A DNA stretch of 64,000 nt from Streptomyces nigra (GTDB taxonomy: Bacteria > Actinomycetota > Actinomycetes > Streptomycetales > Streptomycetaceae): assembly GCF_003074055.1 (NCBI RefSeq), contig NZ_CP029043.1, positions 6,874,501 to 6,938,500 on the forward strand. Direction: 5' to 3'. This document shows, one piece after another, positions 17,222-25,067 of the stretch (positions within the stretch are counted from its first letter, which is position 1; each line of letters begins with the position of its first letter). A program made the translations under genes and the position numbers. The notes under the pieces are model-generated. The model worked only from the letters and a program-made list of their open reading frames with translations, was not told where the DNA came from and searched no databases.

Positions 17222-17369
17222 GCATGGCTCCCGAACCAGGTACAGCGCGGCGCGAACGCCGCGGGGCCCTCCCGGAGTTGAGCACCCGCCGACTCATACG
17301 CACCCGGGCCCCGCCGTGTTCACCGTGCCGGTGATCTCGTTCCGGAGCCGCACTCCTTAGACTGCGGCC

Positions 17370-17786
17370 ATGGACGACTCGTCGCTGGACCGGCTCGGAG
17401 CGGGCAAGTACCTGCTCATCACCAGCTATCGCAAGAACGGCACCGGGGTGCCCACGCCGGTCTGGGTGGTCCGGGACGGGGAGGCCCTCGGCGCCTGGAC
17501 GGCCGCCGACTCCTGGAAGGTCAAGCGCATCCGGGCCCGCTCCGACGTCCTGATCGGCCCGTGCGACCTGCGCGGACGCCCCACCGGCGAGCAGGTCCCG
17601 GCGACCGCCGAGATCTGCGACGAGGCGACCAGCGCCCGCTACCGCCGGCTCATCGCCCGCAAGTACGGGATCATGGGCCGCCTCACCCTGCTCGGCAGCC
17701 GGCTGCGCCGGGGTGTGAAGGGCACCGTCGGCGTGCGGATCACACCGGGCCCGGCGCCGGAGCCCGGTCAGGTCCAGGCGCGGTAG
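17370..17786 (+). CDS. PPOX-class F420-dependent oxidoreductase
   Basis: The 138-residue split-barrel protein begins LDRLGAGKYLLITSYRKNG and continues PTPVWVVRDG and KVKRIRARSDVLIGPCD. This is the pattern of small actinobacterial PPOX-fold enzymes annotated as F420-dependent. Such enzymes reduce or bind small hydrophobic molecules with deazaflavin. A TAGACT -10-like hexamer ends six bases before the ATG and there is no ribosome site, so the transcript may be leaderless. Its 3' end overlaps the convergent gene at 17768 by 19 bases. The substrate is unknown. Confidence 0.82.
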   Translation: MDDSSLDRLGAGKYLLITSYRKNGTGVPTPVWVVRDGEALGAWTAADSWKVKRIRARSDVLIGPCDLRGRPTGEQVPATAEICDEATSARYRRLIARKYGIMGRLTLLGSRLRRGVKGTVGVRITPGPAPEPGQVQAR

Positions 17787-18181
17787 GGCTCGTCGACCAG
17801 CTGGAACACGGGCTCGCCGCGCACCGGGTCCTTCGCCGTGGACAGCCGGACCCGGTCCCCGCTGTGGATGCCGATGGGCGGGCCCATGACCCGGCCGCGT
17901 ACGACGAACCCCTCGGCCATCTCGACCAGGGAGACATTGCGCGCGGCGGGGGTGTTGCGGTGCACCACGGTGGAGTGCCGGACCGTGCCGACGCCCTCGC
18001 TGCGTTCGGTGCGCAGATCGCTGCCCTGGCACACCGGGCAGAGCAGCCGGTGGTACATCGCGGTGCCGCACCAGGTGCAGCGCTGATAGCGAAGGGCGTC
18101 CGTGCCCGTGTCCGTCGCGTCGAGCACGCCGGTCCCGGAGCCGGTGATCCGGCCGGCCACGCTGCCTGAGTGGTGATACAC
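17768..18181 (-). CDS. OB-fold/Zn-ribbon (DUF35-type) acyl-CoA-associated protein
   Basis: The 137-residue protein has an N-terminal zinc ribbon (CTWCGTAMYHRLLCPVC, two CxxC pairs) followed by an OB-fold with VGTVRHSTVVHR and GFVVRGRVMGP. This is the ChsH2/DUF35 architecture. Those proteins bind acyl-CoA and pair with thiolases, lipid-transfer proteins or enoyl-CoA hydratases; no such partner is adjacent. The GTG at 18181 has a GGGAG ribosome site nine bases upstream. A perfect 15-bp palindrome lies about 100 bases upstream and resembles sites near the TetR gene at 18360, so control by that repressor is likely. Confidence 0.78.
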   Translation of the reverse strand: MYHHSGSVAGRITGSGTGVLDATDTGTDALRYQRCTWCGTAMYHRLLCPVCQGSDLRTERSEGVGTVRHSTVVHRNTPAARNVSLVEMAEGFVVRGRVMGPPIGIHSGDRVRLSTAKDPVRGEPVFQLVDEPYRAWT

Positions 18182-18281
18182 GCTGCTCAACTCCCTGCGC
18201 TCGACCGGAAATCCCGCGTGCGCGGAGACCCGGGCACGCCTGTGCGCGGCTCGCGGTGCCGCCGTGCACGGCCTCAGAGTA

Positions 18282-18296
18282 TGGCACTGAGTGCCA
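18282..18296. promoter_or_regulatory. TetR-type operator, perfect 15-bp palindrome
   Basis: TGGCACT (18282-18288), one central G, then AGTGCCA (18290-18296). It lies upstream of the OB-fold gene. Related sites occur at 19116-19130 and 19139-19153 near the start of the TetR gene. A degenerate half site, GGCACT, follows at about 18305. Confidence 0.75.
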
Positions 18297-18359
18297 CTCG
18301 TAAAGGCACTGCGTTCCCTGGATTTCGAGAAGATTGCGGGGGCCGTGTGGACGGCCCCG

Positions 18360-19082
18360 TCAGCCGTGTCCGAGTACGGTCTCCAGCTCCTTGACCACCC
18401 GCCACAGCGGCGCGTCACGGCGGGACACGACCACCACGACATCGCCGTCGGCCTCCGCCGCGGCGGCCCGCGGCGGCTCGGGGGCCTCCGCGTACGTCGA
18501 CTGCACATACGCCAGCGCCCGGTCCACCTCGGCGCCCGCGTCGCCCCGCCCGTCCGACCGCAGCCAGGAGCGCAGCGCGTTGTTGTGCGCGGCGACCACG
18601 GCGGCGGCGATCACGTCCGCGCGCAGCGTCCCGTCGGACCGGCCGGCGAACCGGGCCCGCAGATACCCGGCCAGCGCCCGCTGGTAGCGCCGCACCACCG
18701 ACAACTCGTAGGCCCGCAGCCCCGGCACCTGCTTGGTGAGCCGGTAGCGCTGCACGGAGAAGGTCGGGTTCTCCCCGTACATGCCCAGCACCAGACGGGC
18801 CGCGTCGCACACCCGGCGTACCGGCTCATCGGTCGCGTCGCCCGCGGCGAGGAACGCCTCCATGTCGGCCAGGCACCGCTCGTGGTCCGGGAAGACCACG
18901 TCCTCCTTGGACGGGAAGTACCGGAAGAACGACCGTCGTCCGACGCCGGCCAGTGCCACGATGTCGTCGACGGTGGTCTGTTCGTACCCCCGCTCCAGGA
19001 ACAGCCGGAAGGCCGCCGCGACCAGGGCGTCCCGCATCGGGGGCTTCTCGCCGCGGCCGGGCGCGGCGCTCGTGGAGCTCAT
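18360..19082 (-). CDS. TetR-family transcriptional regulator
   Basis: The 240-residue protein has an N-terminal TetR helix-turn-helix (FLERGYEQTTVDDIVALAGVGRRSFFRYFPSKEDVVF, shown only in part here) and an all-helical ligand domain. The C-terminal 30 residues (DVVVVVSRR...VVKELETVLGHG) look like an extra segment. The ATG at 19082 is favoured, though a GTG at 19121 is in frame; that one would sit inside the operator region. The gene lies between related palindromes, one near the OB-fold gene and two at its own 5' end, as expected for an autoregulated repressor. The ligand may be an acyl-CoA, judged only from the OB-fold/Zn-ribbon neighbour. Confidence 0.85.
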   Translation of the reverse strand: MSSTSAAPGRGEKPPMRDALVAAAFRLFLERGYEQTTVDDIVALAGVGRRSFFRYFPSKEDVVFPDHERCLADMEAFLAAGDATDEPVRRVCDAARLVLGMYGENPTFSVQRYRLTKQVPGLRAYELSVVRRYQRALAGYLRARFAGRSDGTLRADVIAAAVVAAHNNALRSWLRSDGRGDAGAEVDRALAYVQSTYAEAPEPPRAAAAEADGDVVVVVSRRDAPLWRVVKELETVLGHG

Positions 19083-19115
19083 GAACGCGAACGTAGCACC
19101 CGCGGCCGACTCATA

Positions 19116-19153
19116 TGACACTCAGTGCACCGGGATGAGGGAACTGAGTGCCT
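19116..19153. promoter_or_regulatory. Paired degenerate TetR operators
   Basis: Two imperfect copies of TGGCACTNAGTGCCA occur: TGACACTCAGTGCAC (19116-19130) and GGGAACTGAGTGCCT (19139-19153). Centres are 23 bp apart. They lie between the TetR gene and the divergent VOC-protein gene and could control either or both. Confidence 0.6.
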
Positions 19154-19263
19154 TCCCGCCTGTGGGAAGGCGTCTGGGAAGGAATCCGCGCGGCCGAGCG
19201 ATGAGTTTCGGGCGGGCGGCCGGTCGACACTCGTGACAGCGGACGACCCCCGGGAGGTACCCC

Positions 19264-19746
19264 ATGGCAGGCGACGGCTTCACCACATGTCTCTGGTTCG
19301 ACGGCCAGGCCGAGGAGGCGGCCCACTTCTACACCTCCGTCTTCGAGAACTCCGGCGTCGGCCGTGTCACGCGCTACCCGGAGGGCGCGATGCAGCCGGT
19401 TGGGAGCGTGATGACGGTCGATTTCACCCTCGACGGGCAGAGGTTCCTCGGACTCAACGGCGGGCCGGAGTTCACGTTCAGCGAGGCGACCTCCTTCATG
19501 ATCTCCTGCGAGACCCAGGAGGAGATCGACTACTACTGGGACAGGCTCACCGAGAACGGCGGCCAGCCCGGTCCGTGCGGCTGGCTCAAGGACCGGTTCG
19601 GGGTGTCCTGGCAGGTCAACCCGGCCCGGCTGCAGGACATGATCGCCGACCCGGACCCCGAGAAGGCCGCCCGGGTCACCAAGGCGTTCATGTCGATGGG
19701 CAAGTTCGACATCGCCGCCCTGGAGCGGGCCTACGCCGGAGAGTGA
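19264..19746 (+). CDS. VOC-superfamily PhnB-like protein
   Basis: The 160-residue protein has the PhnB-like vicinal-oxygen-chelate pattern: TTCLWFDGQAEEAAHFYTSVF at the start, FLGLNGGPEF in the middle, and DRFGVSWQVNP near the end. Members of this group are widespread and often annotated as 3-demethylubiquinone methyltransferase-like, but there is no methyltransferase motif and the enzyme activity is not known. It is divergent from the TetR gene with palindromic sites between, so it may belong to that regulon. A GGGAGG ribosome site precedes the ATG. Confidence 0.8.
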   Translation: MAGDGFTTCLWFDGQAEEAAHFYTSVFENSGVGRVTRYPEGAMQPVGSVMTVDFTLDGQRFLGLNGGPEFTFSEATSFMISCETQEEIDYYWDRLTENGGQPGPCGWLKDRFGVSWQVNPARLQDMIADPDPEKAARVTKAFMSMGKFDIAALERAYAGE

Positions 19747-19753
19747 CCCCCGT

Positions 19754-20656
19754 TCACCGGGCGGTGCGGAGGGTGGCGGTGATCTCCCGGGCGATTCGCA
19801 GGATGCCGGGGGAGCGGACGGGGCACGGCTTCGGCGTCGTGGTCGTCGGCGCCAGACAGAAGTGCAGATGGTCGTCCGCGCGGTGCAGCGCCGTGCGGTC
19901 GCGGCCCGGCTCCGTGCAGTACGGCGGATGGGCCCGCTCGAAGGGCGTGCACGGCAGGTGCCGGACCCAGGTGTGCCGCGCCCCGGCCGCGCTCACCGCC
20001 GCCCCCGCGTCGGCCACGAGGTCGCCGGAGGCGGCGGCCCGCCGCTCGTAGAGGGCGTTGACGCGCCGGATGCGGTCGGGCGTGATCGGGTCCGGCCCCT
20101 GGAGCACCCAGACGATCCGGGCCCCGTCGTGCGCGGCCTCGATCTGGCCGCCGAGCCGCTCCATGTCGGCCGCGTAGCGCGCGTAGTACTTCCGTGGCGA
20201 GGCGTCATGGGTGATGCCGCCCATGCACGGCGTGTAGCCCCAGGAGTTGCCCCAGAACTGCAGGACCACGAAGTCCGGCCGCAGCCGCCGCACCAGCGCC
20301 GCCGCCTTGTCCGCGGCCGGCACCAGGGACCGCGCGCCCGTGCCCTCAAGGTAGTCGCACAGCGTGGTGCCGGAGTACGGGGCGCCGGAGTAGTCCGCCC
20401 GCAGCTCCCGGCGCACCTCCTGCCCGAGGACCCGCTGCGCCTCCATGGCGAGGGAGTCGCCCAGGTACAGCACCGTGGGCGGCCTCGCCGGCGCGGGCCT
20501 GGCCTCGCCCCGGGGTGAGGCGGGCGCCCGCTGGTGGGTGGTGGCGGAGGCGGCCGGCGTCTCGGGCGGCGCGGACCCCGGCCGGGACGCCGGATCGCCG
20601 CAGCCGGCGAGCAGCGCGACACCGAGCACGATCCCCACGCACCACGGCCTGCGCAT
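19754..20656 (-). CDS. SGNH/GDSL-hydrolase-family lipoprotein
   Basis: The 300-residue protein has a lipoprotein signal (GIVLGVALLAGC) and a Thr/Pro/Ala-rich linker (about residues 25-65). An SGNH fold follows with the block I motif LGDSLAMEAQ carrying the nucleophile serine. QFWGNS supplies the block III-type Asn, and a late DDHLHFC may hold the Asp/His pair. It would act outside the membrane as an esterase or O-acetyl hydrolase, perhaps on cell-surface glycans. The ATG at 20656 is chosen because the signal peptide starts there. It is convergent with the VOC gene, only seven bases apart. Confidence 0.78.
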   Translation of the reverse strand: MRRPWCVGIVLGVALLAGCGDPASRPGSAPPETPAASATTHQRAPASPRGEARPAPARPPTVLYLGDSLAMEAQRVLGQEVRRELRADYSGAPYSGTTLCDYLEGTGARSLVPAADKAAALVRRLRPDFVVLQFWGNSWGYTPCMGGITHDASPRKYYARYAADMERLGGQIEAAHDGARIVWVLQGPDPITPDRIRRVNALYERRAAASGDLVADAGAAVSAAGARHTWVRHLPCTPFERAHPPYCTEPGRDRTALHRADDHLHFCLAPTTTTPKPCPVRSPGILRIAREITATLRTAR

Positions 20657-20761
20657 ACGGCGGCTCCCGCCCCGGACACCGAATGGGCCCCCAGGCAAGC
20701 ACAGCCGTGCCCGATACGGAAGCCCCCGACAGGCCACTGGACAGGCGACTTTGACGGGCCG

Positions 20762-21781
20762 TCAGAGATCGTTCACGAGCACCGCCGCCCCGTCGAACCG
20801 CCCCTCCTTCAGATCCCGCAGCGCCTCGTCCGCCCGGGACATCGGATACGGGTGGGTCGTCGCCCGCACCCCGTGCTGCGCGGCCAGTGCCAGGAACTCA
20901 CGGGCGTCCTCCCGGGTGTTGGCGGTGACGCTGCGCACCTGGCGCTCGTAGAAGAGTTCCCGCTCATAGCCGAGCGGCGGGATGTCGGTGAGGTGGATGC
21001 CCGCGATCGCCAGCGTGCCGCCCCGGTCCAGGGCGCGCAACGCCACCGGGACCAGATCGCCGACCGGGGCGAACAGGATCGCGCTGTCCAGCGGCTCGGG
21101 CGGCATCGCGTACGCGTCCCCGGCGGAGGCCGCGCCCAGGTCGAGGGCCAGCCGCCGTGCCGCCGCCCCACGCGTGAGGACGTGCACGGTGGCGCCCTCG
21201 GCCAGCGCCAGCTGCGCGCACAGATGGGCGCTGCCCCCGAAGCCGTACAGCCCGAGCCGTCCGCCCGGCGGCAGCGCCGACCGCCGCAGCGCCCGGTAGC
21301 CGATGATCCCGGCGCACAGCAGCGGGGCGAGGTCCACGTCGTCCAGGCCGCCCGGCAGCCGGTGGGCGAACGCGGCCGGCACGGTCGTGTACGCGGCGTA
21401 CCCCCCGTCCGCGTCCCAGCCGGTGTAGGAGGAGGCCGGGCACAGGTTCTCCGCGTCCCGCCGGCAGTACGCGCACGTCCCGTCGGTCCGCCGCAGCCAG
21501 GCCACCCCTACACGTTCGCCGGGCTCGAAGCCGCGCACCGCCGCGCCGGCCCCGGCGACCTCGCCGACGACCTCGTGCCCGGGGGTGACGCCGGGCCGCC
21601 GTACGGGAAGATCGCCCTCGGTGACGTGCAGATCCGTACGGCACACCCCGCACGCCCGGACCCGGACCAGCAGCTCGTCGTCGGCCGGCACCGGCACCGG
21701 CTTGCTCGTCAGCCGCAGCGGGCCGCCGTCGAGCGGCCCCGGCTCGGTCACCGACCACGCGCGCATCGTCCCGTCCGCCAT
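20762..21781 (-). CDS. Zinc-dependent alcohol dehydrogenase family protein
   Basis: The 339-residue medium-chain dehydrogenase has catalytic zinc motifs CGVCRTDLHVTEGD and GHEVVGEV and a nucleotide-binding GLYGFGGSAH. The structural zinc lobe reads TDGTCAYCRRDAENLC: three of the usual four cysteines remain, with Asp at the first position. It resembles the AdhA/TIGR02822 group, whose natural substrates are mostly unknown. The start is the ATG at 21781; a second ATG lies 15 bases further in. It appears to be transcribed alone, divergent from the VOC gene at 21919. Confidence 0.85.
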   Translation of the reverse strand: MADGTMRAWSVTEPGPLDGGPLRLTSKPVPVPADDELLVRVRACGVCRTDLHVTEGDLPVRRPGVTPGHEVVGEVAGAGAAVRGFEPGERVGVAWLRRTDGTCAYCRRDAENLCPASSYTGWDADGGYAAYTTVPAAFAHRLPGGLDDVDLAPLLCAGIIGYRALRRSALPPGGRLGLYGFGGSAHLCAQLALAEGATVHVLTRGAAARRLALDLGAASAGDAYAMPPEPLDSAILFAPVGDLVPVALRALDRGGTLAIAGIHLTDIPPLGYERELFYERQVRSVTANTREDAREFLALAAQHGVRATTHPYPMSRADEALRDLKEGRFDGAAVLVNDL

Positions 21782-21918
21782 CGTGCACCCCGTCCGCCGA
21801 CTCGGTCGCCGTCCCTTTCCCAGTCTGGAACGGAACTCCGCGTTCGGCGCGCGGCCCGACGGCAGCGTGACTACCGTGAGAGACCGGACCATCCACCCAG
21901 CGGGAGAGGGCCGCAGCC

Positions 21919-22719
21919 ATGGCCGTGAAACCTGACGGAACCCCCATCTGGGCCGACGCGATGTTCAGCGACCTCGAGGGGGCCAAGAACTTCTACGGGG
22001 ACGTCCTCGGCTGGACGTTCGGGGAGTCGTCGTCCGAGTACGGCAACTACACGCAGGCCTACGCCCAGGACAAGGCCGCCGCCGCGGTCGTACCGCCGAT
22101 GCCGGGGCAGGAGGGCCAGTCGCAGTGGTGTCTGTACTTCGCCGCCTCCGACGCCGCCGCGACCGCCGCCCGTATCCGGGAGAACGGCGGGGAGATCCTC
22201 ATGGAGCCGATGGCGGTCGGCGACTTCGGCACGATGTGCCTGGCCCGTGAGCCCAGCGGAGCCGTCTTCGGCCTGTGGCAGCCCGGCACCCATGTGGGCT
22301 TCGAGGCGCCCATGGAGGAGCCGGGAGCGTACTGCTGGGGCGAGGTCTTCACCCGTGAGCCGGAGAAGGCGGACGCGTTCCTGTCCGCCGTGTTCGGCTA
22401 CACCGCCCGGCAGATGGAGGACGACGAGATGGACTTCCGCGTCTTCTCGATCGGGGACGACATGGTCCTCGGCCGGATGCGGATGACCGAGGAGTTCCCG
22501 CCGGAGATCCCCTCCTACATCAACGTCTACTTCACCGTGGAGAACTGCGACGACGCCGTCGCCCGCGCGGTCAAGCAGGGCGCGGTGCTCCGGTTCGGCC
22601 CGATGACCTCGCCGTTCGGACGGATGGCCGCGCTGACCGACCCGCAGGGCGCCAACTTCTCGGTGATCGACGTCACCACGACCGAGGGCGAGATGCCGAA
22701 GACGACCGAGGTGTCCTGA
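21919..22719 (+). CDS. Two-domain VOC (glyoxalase/bleomycin-resistance-like) protein
   Basis: The 266-residue protein consists of two VOC modules. The first (about residues 5-120) begins PIWADAMFSDLEGAKNFYGDVLGW and the second (about 135-255) begins YCWGEVFTREPEKADAFLSAVFGY. The tandem form is common in Streptomyces and close in layout to hydroxylase or fosfomycin/bleomycin-binding relatives. The usual metal ligands are not all obvious, so it may bind rather than transform a ligand. A GGGAGAGGG-type ribosome region precedes the ATG. Function unknown. Confidence 0.82.
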   Translation: MAVKPDGTPIWADAMFSDLEGAKNFYGDVLGWTFGESSSEYGNYTQAYAQDKAAAAVVPPMPGQEGQSQWCLYFAASDAAATAARIRENGGEILMEPMAVGDFGTMCLAREPSGAVFGLWQPGTHVGFEAPMEEPGAYCWGEVFTREPEKADAFLSAVFGYTARQMEDDEMDFRVFSIGDDMVLGRMRMTEEFPPEIPSYINVYFTVENCDDAVARAVKQGAVLRFGPMTSPFGRMAALTDPQGANFSVIDVTTTEGEMPKTTEVS

Positions 22720-22772
22720 GCCACCTCGATCGGATTCCGGGCGGGCCGCCGGCCCATGGCATGATCGGACGC

Positions 22773-23453
22773 ATGCGTGAACGTGTGGTGGCCGCGTGCG
22801 ACGGGGCTTCGAAGGGCAACCCCGGGCCGGCGGCCTGGGCCTGGGTCGTGGCCGGCCCGGCGGAGGCACCGGAGCGCTGGGAGGCGGGCCCGCTCGGCAA
22901 GGCCACCAACAACGTCGCCGAGCTCACCGCCCTGGAGCGGCTGCTCAGCGCGACCGACCCTGACGTACCGCTGGAGATCCGCATGGACTCGCAGTACGCC
23001 ATGAAGGCCGTCACCACCTGGCTGCCCGGCTGGAAGCGCAACGGCTGGAAGACCTCCGCGGGCAAGCCGGTCGCCAACCAGGACCTCGTGGTCCGCATCG
23101 ACGATCTGCTCGACGGCCGTGACGTGGAGTTCCGCTACGTCCCCGCCCACCAGGTCGACGGCGACCCGCTCAACGACTTCGCCGACCGAGCCGCCAGCCA
23201 GGCCGCCGTCGTGCAGGAGCCCGCGGGCAGCGCGCTCGGCTCGCCCGAGCCGCCGCCGTCCCCGGACACGCCGGCCGCCAAGGCACCGCGCCGCAAGGCC
23301 GCGCCCGCCCGGCGCAACGGCTCCTCCGCGCGCACCATCAAGGCCAAGTTCCCCGGCCGGTGCGTCTGCGGGCGCGGCTACGCGGCGGGGGAGTCCATCG
23401 CGAAGAACGCCCAGGGCTGGGGCCACCCGGAGTGCCGTACCGCCGACGCCTGA
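22773..23453 (+). CDS. Ribonuclease HI with a Cys/His C-terminal extension
   Basis: The first 145 residues are a type 1 ribonuclease H. Catalytic residues are visible: D10 in ACDGASKGNPG, E50 in NNVAELTAL, D72 in MDSQYAMK, H126 and D135 in HQVDGDPLNDFADR. It cleaves RNA in RNA-DNA hybrids. A Pro/Ala/Arg linker (about 150-190) leads to FPGRCVCGRGYAAGE...GWGHPEC, with three cysteines and a histidine that could bind zinc. This tail makes the protein about 70 residues longer than E. coli RNase HI. The start could also be the ATG at 22761. Confidence 0.85.
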   Translation: MRERVVAACDGASKGNPGPAAWAWVVAGPAEAPERWEAGPLGKATNNVAELTALERLLSATDPDVPLEIRMDSQYAMKAVTTWLPGWKRNGWKTSAGKPVANQDLVVRIDDLLDGRDVEFRYVPAHQVDGDPLNDFADRAASQAAVVQEPAGSALGSPEPPPSPDTPAAKAPRRKAAPARRNGSSARTIKAKFPGRCVCGRGYAAGESIAKNAQGWGHPECRTADA

Positions 23454-23472
23454 CCGGCCGGGCGCCAGGCGC

Positions 23473-24297
23473 TCAGTCGGTGTCGAAGGTGTAGTGCGGG
23501 GTGTGGTCGAGCAGATCGGCGGGCCGGGTGTCGTTCCACGGCTTCATCGTCTCGTTCAGGTCGACCACGTCCGGGGTCCCGGCCGCCGGCAGATAGCCGG
23601 AACCGGGGTGCCGCCGCTGCCACTCGGCCCACAGCTTGTCGATGTAGGCGTGGTGCAGCCAGAAGACCGGGTCGTTCGGGGACGCACCGGTCGCCATGTG
23701 CCCACCGACCCAGACGTGGACCCTGTTGTGCAGGTTCACCCCGCGCCAGCCCTCCAGATGGTTGCGGAACCCGTCCGACGCGCTGTTCCACGGCGCCATG
23801 TCGTACGTCGGCATGGCCAGCACCGACTCCACCTCGGCCCGGGTGGGCAGCTCCCGTACGGCCGTCCCCAGCGAGCGGCGCAGGAACGTACGGCCGTCCA
23901 CACGGACGGTGATCTGCCACTTGCCGGCCCGGGTGGCGAACGGCCCGTCCATGACCTGGCCGTCCAGAGAGCGCCCGGTGCCGCCGAGGAAGTCCGGCGC
24001 CCACAGCGAGGAACGCAGCGAGCGGTCGGCGGTCCAGTCCCAGTAGGGCAGTGCCACCGAGGCGTCCACCTCCTGCAGGGCGCGTTCGAACTCGAGCAGG
24101 AATCTGCGGTGCCAGGGCAGGAACGACGGTGAGCGGTGCCCGGTGCGCTCGCCGTGGTCGGTGTCGCCGAGGATGAAGGCGTTGTGGGTCGTGACGAACG
24201 CGTCGTAGCGGCCGCTGCGCTTCAGCTCCAGGACGGCGTCGACGAAGCGACGCTTCTCGTCGGTGGTCAGGGCGGCCTGGTTCTTGCGGACGGTCAT
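23473..24297 (-). CDS. melC2: Tyrosinase
   Basis: The 274-residue type-3 copper monooxygenase oxidises tyrosine and catechols to quinones, the first step to melanin. The six copper-binding histidines sit where Streptomyces tyrosinases have them: H38, H54 and H63 for one copper, H190, H194 and H216 for the other. The motif LPWHRRFLLEFE surrounds H63. It has no signal peptide; it is exported with the Tat-targeted partner MelC1, encoded 34 bases upstream. Length and ends match the known family, so it should be functional. Confidence 0.95.
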   Translation of the reverse strand: MTVRKNQAALTTDEKRRFVDAVLELKRSGRYDAFVTTHNAFILGDTDHGERTGHRSPSFLPWHRRFLLEFERALQEVDASVALPYWDWTADRSLRSSLWAPDFLGGTGRSLDGQVMDGPFATRAGKWQITVRVDGRTFLRRSLGTAVRELPTRAEVESVLAMPTYDMAPWNSASDGFRNHLEGWRGVNLHNRVHVWVGGHMATGASPNDPVFWLHHAYIDKLWAEWQRRHPGSGYLPAAGTPDVVDLNETMKPWNDTRPADLLDHTPHYTFDTD

Positions 24298-24331
24298 GTC
24301 GGCTGGTGCTCCAAGGTGCGGGTGCGGCGGT

Positions 24332-24709
24332 TCAGTTGGCGGGGAAGGGCAGCAGGGCCGCGCCCCGCAGCTCGTCCACGGCGGCGCGGGCGGCGGCGCG
24401 CGGGGTGGGCACCGGGTCGTAGTGGCTGACGACGCTGATCCAGGTGCCGTCGGCGTTGCGCATCAGATGCAGCTCGACGCCGTCGATGTGCACGGCGTAG
24501 CCGGCGCCGTGGTGGGCGTGGCCGCCCGTCGCCGGGCGGCCCTGTATCCGGCGGCCGCGGTAGACCTCGTCGAAGGGGGCGGGGGAGTGCGGATCGTGGT
24601 GTCCGCCCGCGGCCGCCGGGGCGGCGGTGGCGGGGGCGGCGGCGACACCGGCCGCGGTGGCGAGGGCGGCGACGGTGGTGAGCGCCTGACGCCGGCTGAG
24701 TTCGGGCAT
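24332..24709 (-). CDS. melC1: Tyrosinase cofactor/copper chaperone
   Basis: The 125-residue protein has a twin-arginine signal peptide (SRRQALTTVAALATAAG) and a mature part with a His-rich stretch (GGHHDPHSP and GGHAHHGAGY). It is the caddie protein that delivers copper to MelC2 and carries it through the Tat pathway. The typical C-terminal VSHYDPVPTPRAAARAAVDELRG segment is present. GGGAG precedes the ATG. It is the first gene of the melC operon. Confidence 0.93.
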   Translation of the reverse strand: MPELSRRQALTTVAALATAAGVAAAPATAAPAAAGGHHDPHSPAPFDEVYRGRRIQGRPATGGHAHHGAGYAVHIDGVELHLMRNADGTWISVVSHYDPVPTPRAAARAAVDELRGAALLPFPAN

Positions 24710-25067
24710 ACGGATCTCCCGGGTGCGTTCGATGATGCGTTCGGGTGGTGACTCCGTATGCCTATCGGGCCGGACGAGAGCGGGAGAAACCGCGCGGGAG
24801 CGGTTGGGTCCGATCCGGACAAGTGTGCACATGTCGTGCAGGGTTGAACCAAGATGATCTTGCCCGGGTGTGGGGTGCGACCTGCGCGGAACGGGTAATT
24901 CCTTCTCCGGCGGGGCGCCTTGGCGGCGGTCCTTCGCTCGTCGCGCCGGGATCGGTGGGTGGAACCGCCCCGGAAAAGTGGCGTGATCCACGGCAGCGCG
25001 GAATCCGCCCCGCCTCCTGCTACTCTGCGGTCCGAAATGACCGATTAGTGCATTTATAGGGGTGAGT
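24710..25067. other. Intergenic region between melC1 and a divergent flavin monooxygenase gene
   Basis: About 350 bases without a credible gene. It should hold the melC promoter and that of the monooxygenase. Towards 25020-25057 it becomes AT-rich, with TACTCT (25021) and an AAATG-N11-CATTT inverted repeat (25037-25057) just before the ribosome site. This repeat is a weak operator candidate. Nothing else is recognised. Confidence 0.5.

Noticed and set aside
24710..25067. A hidden gene between melC1 and the monooxygenase
   Set aside because: Open frames there have no family features, no ribosome sites and shadow-like composition.
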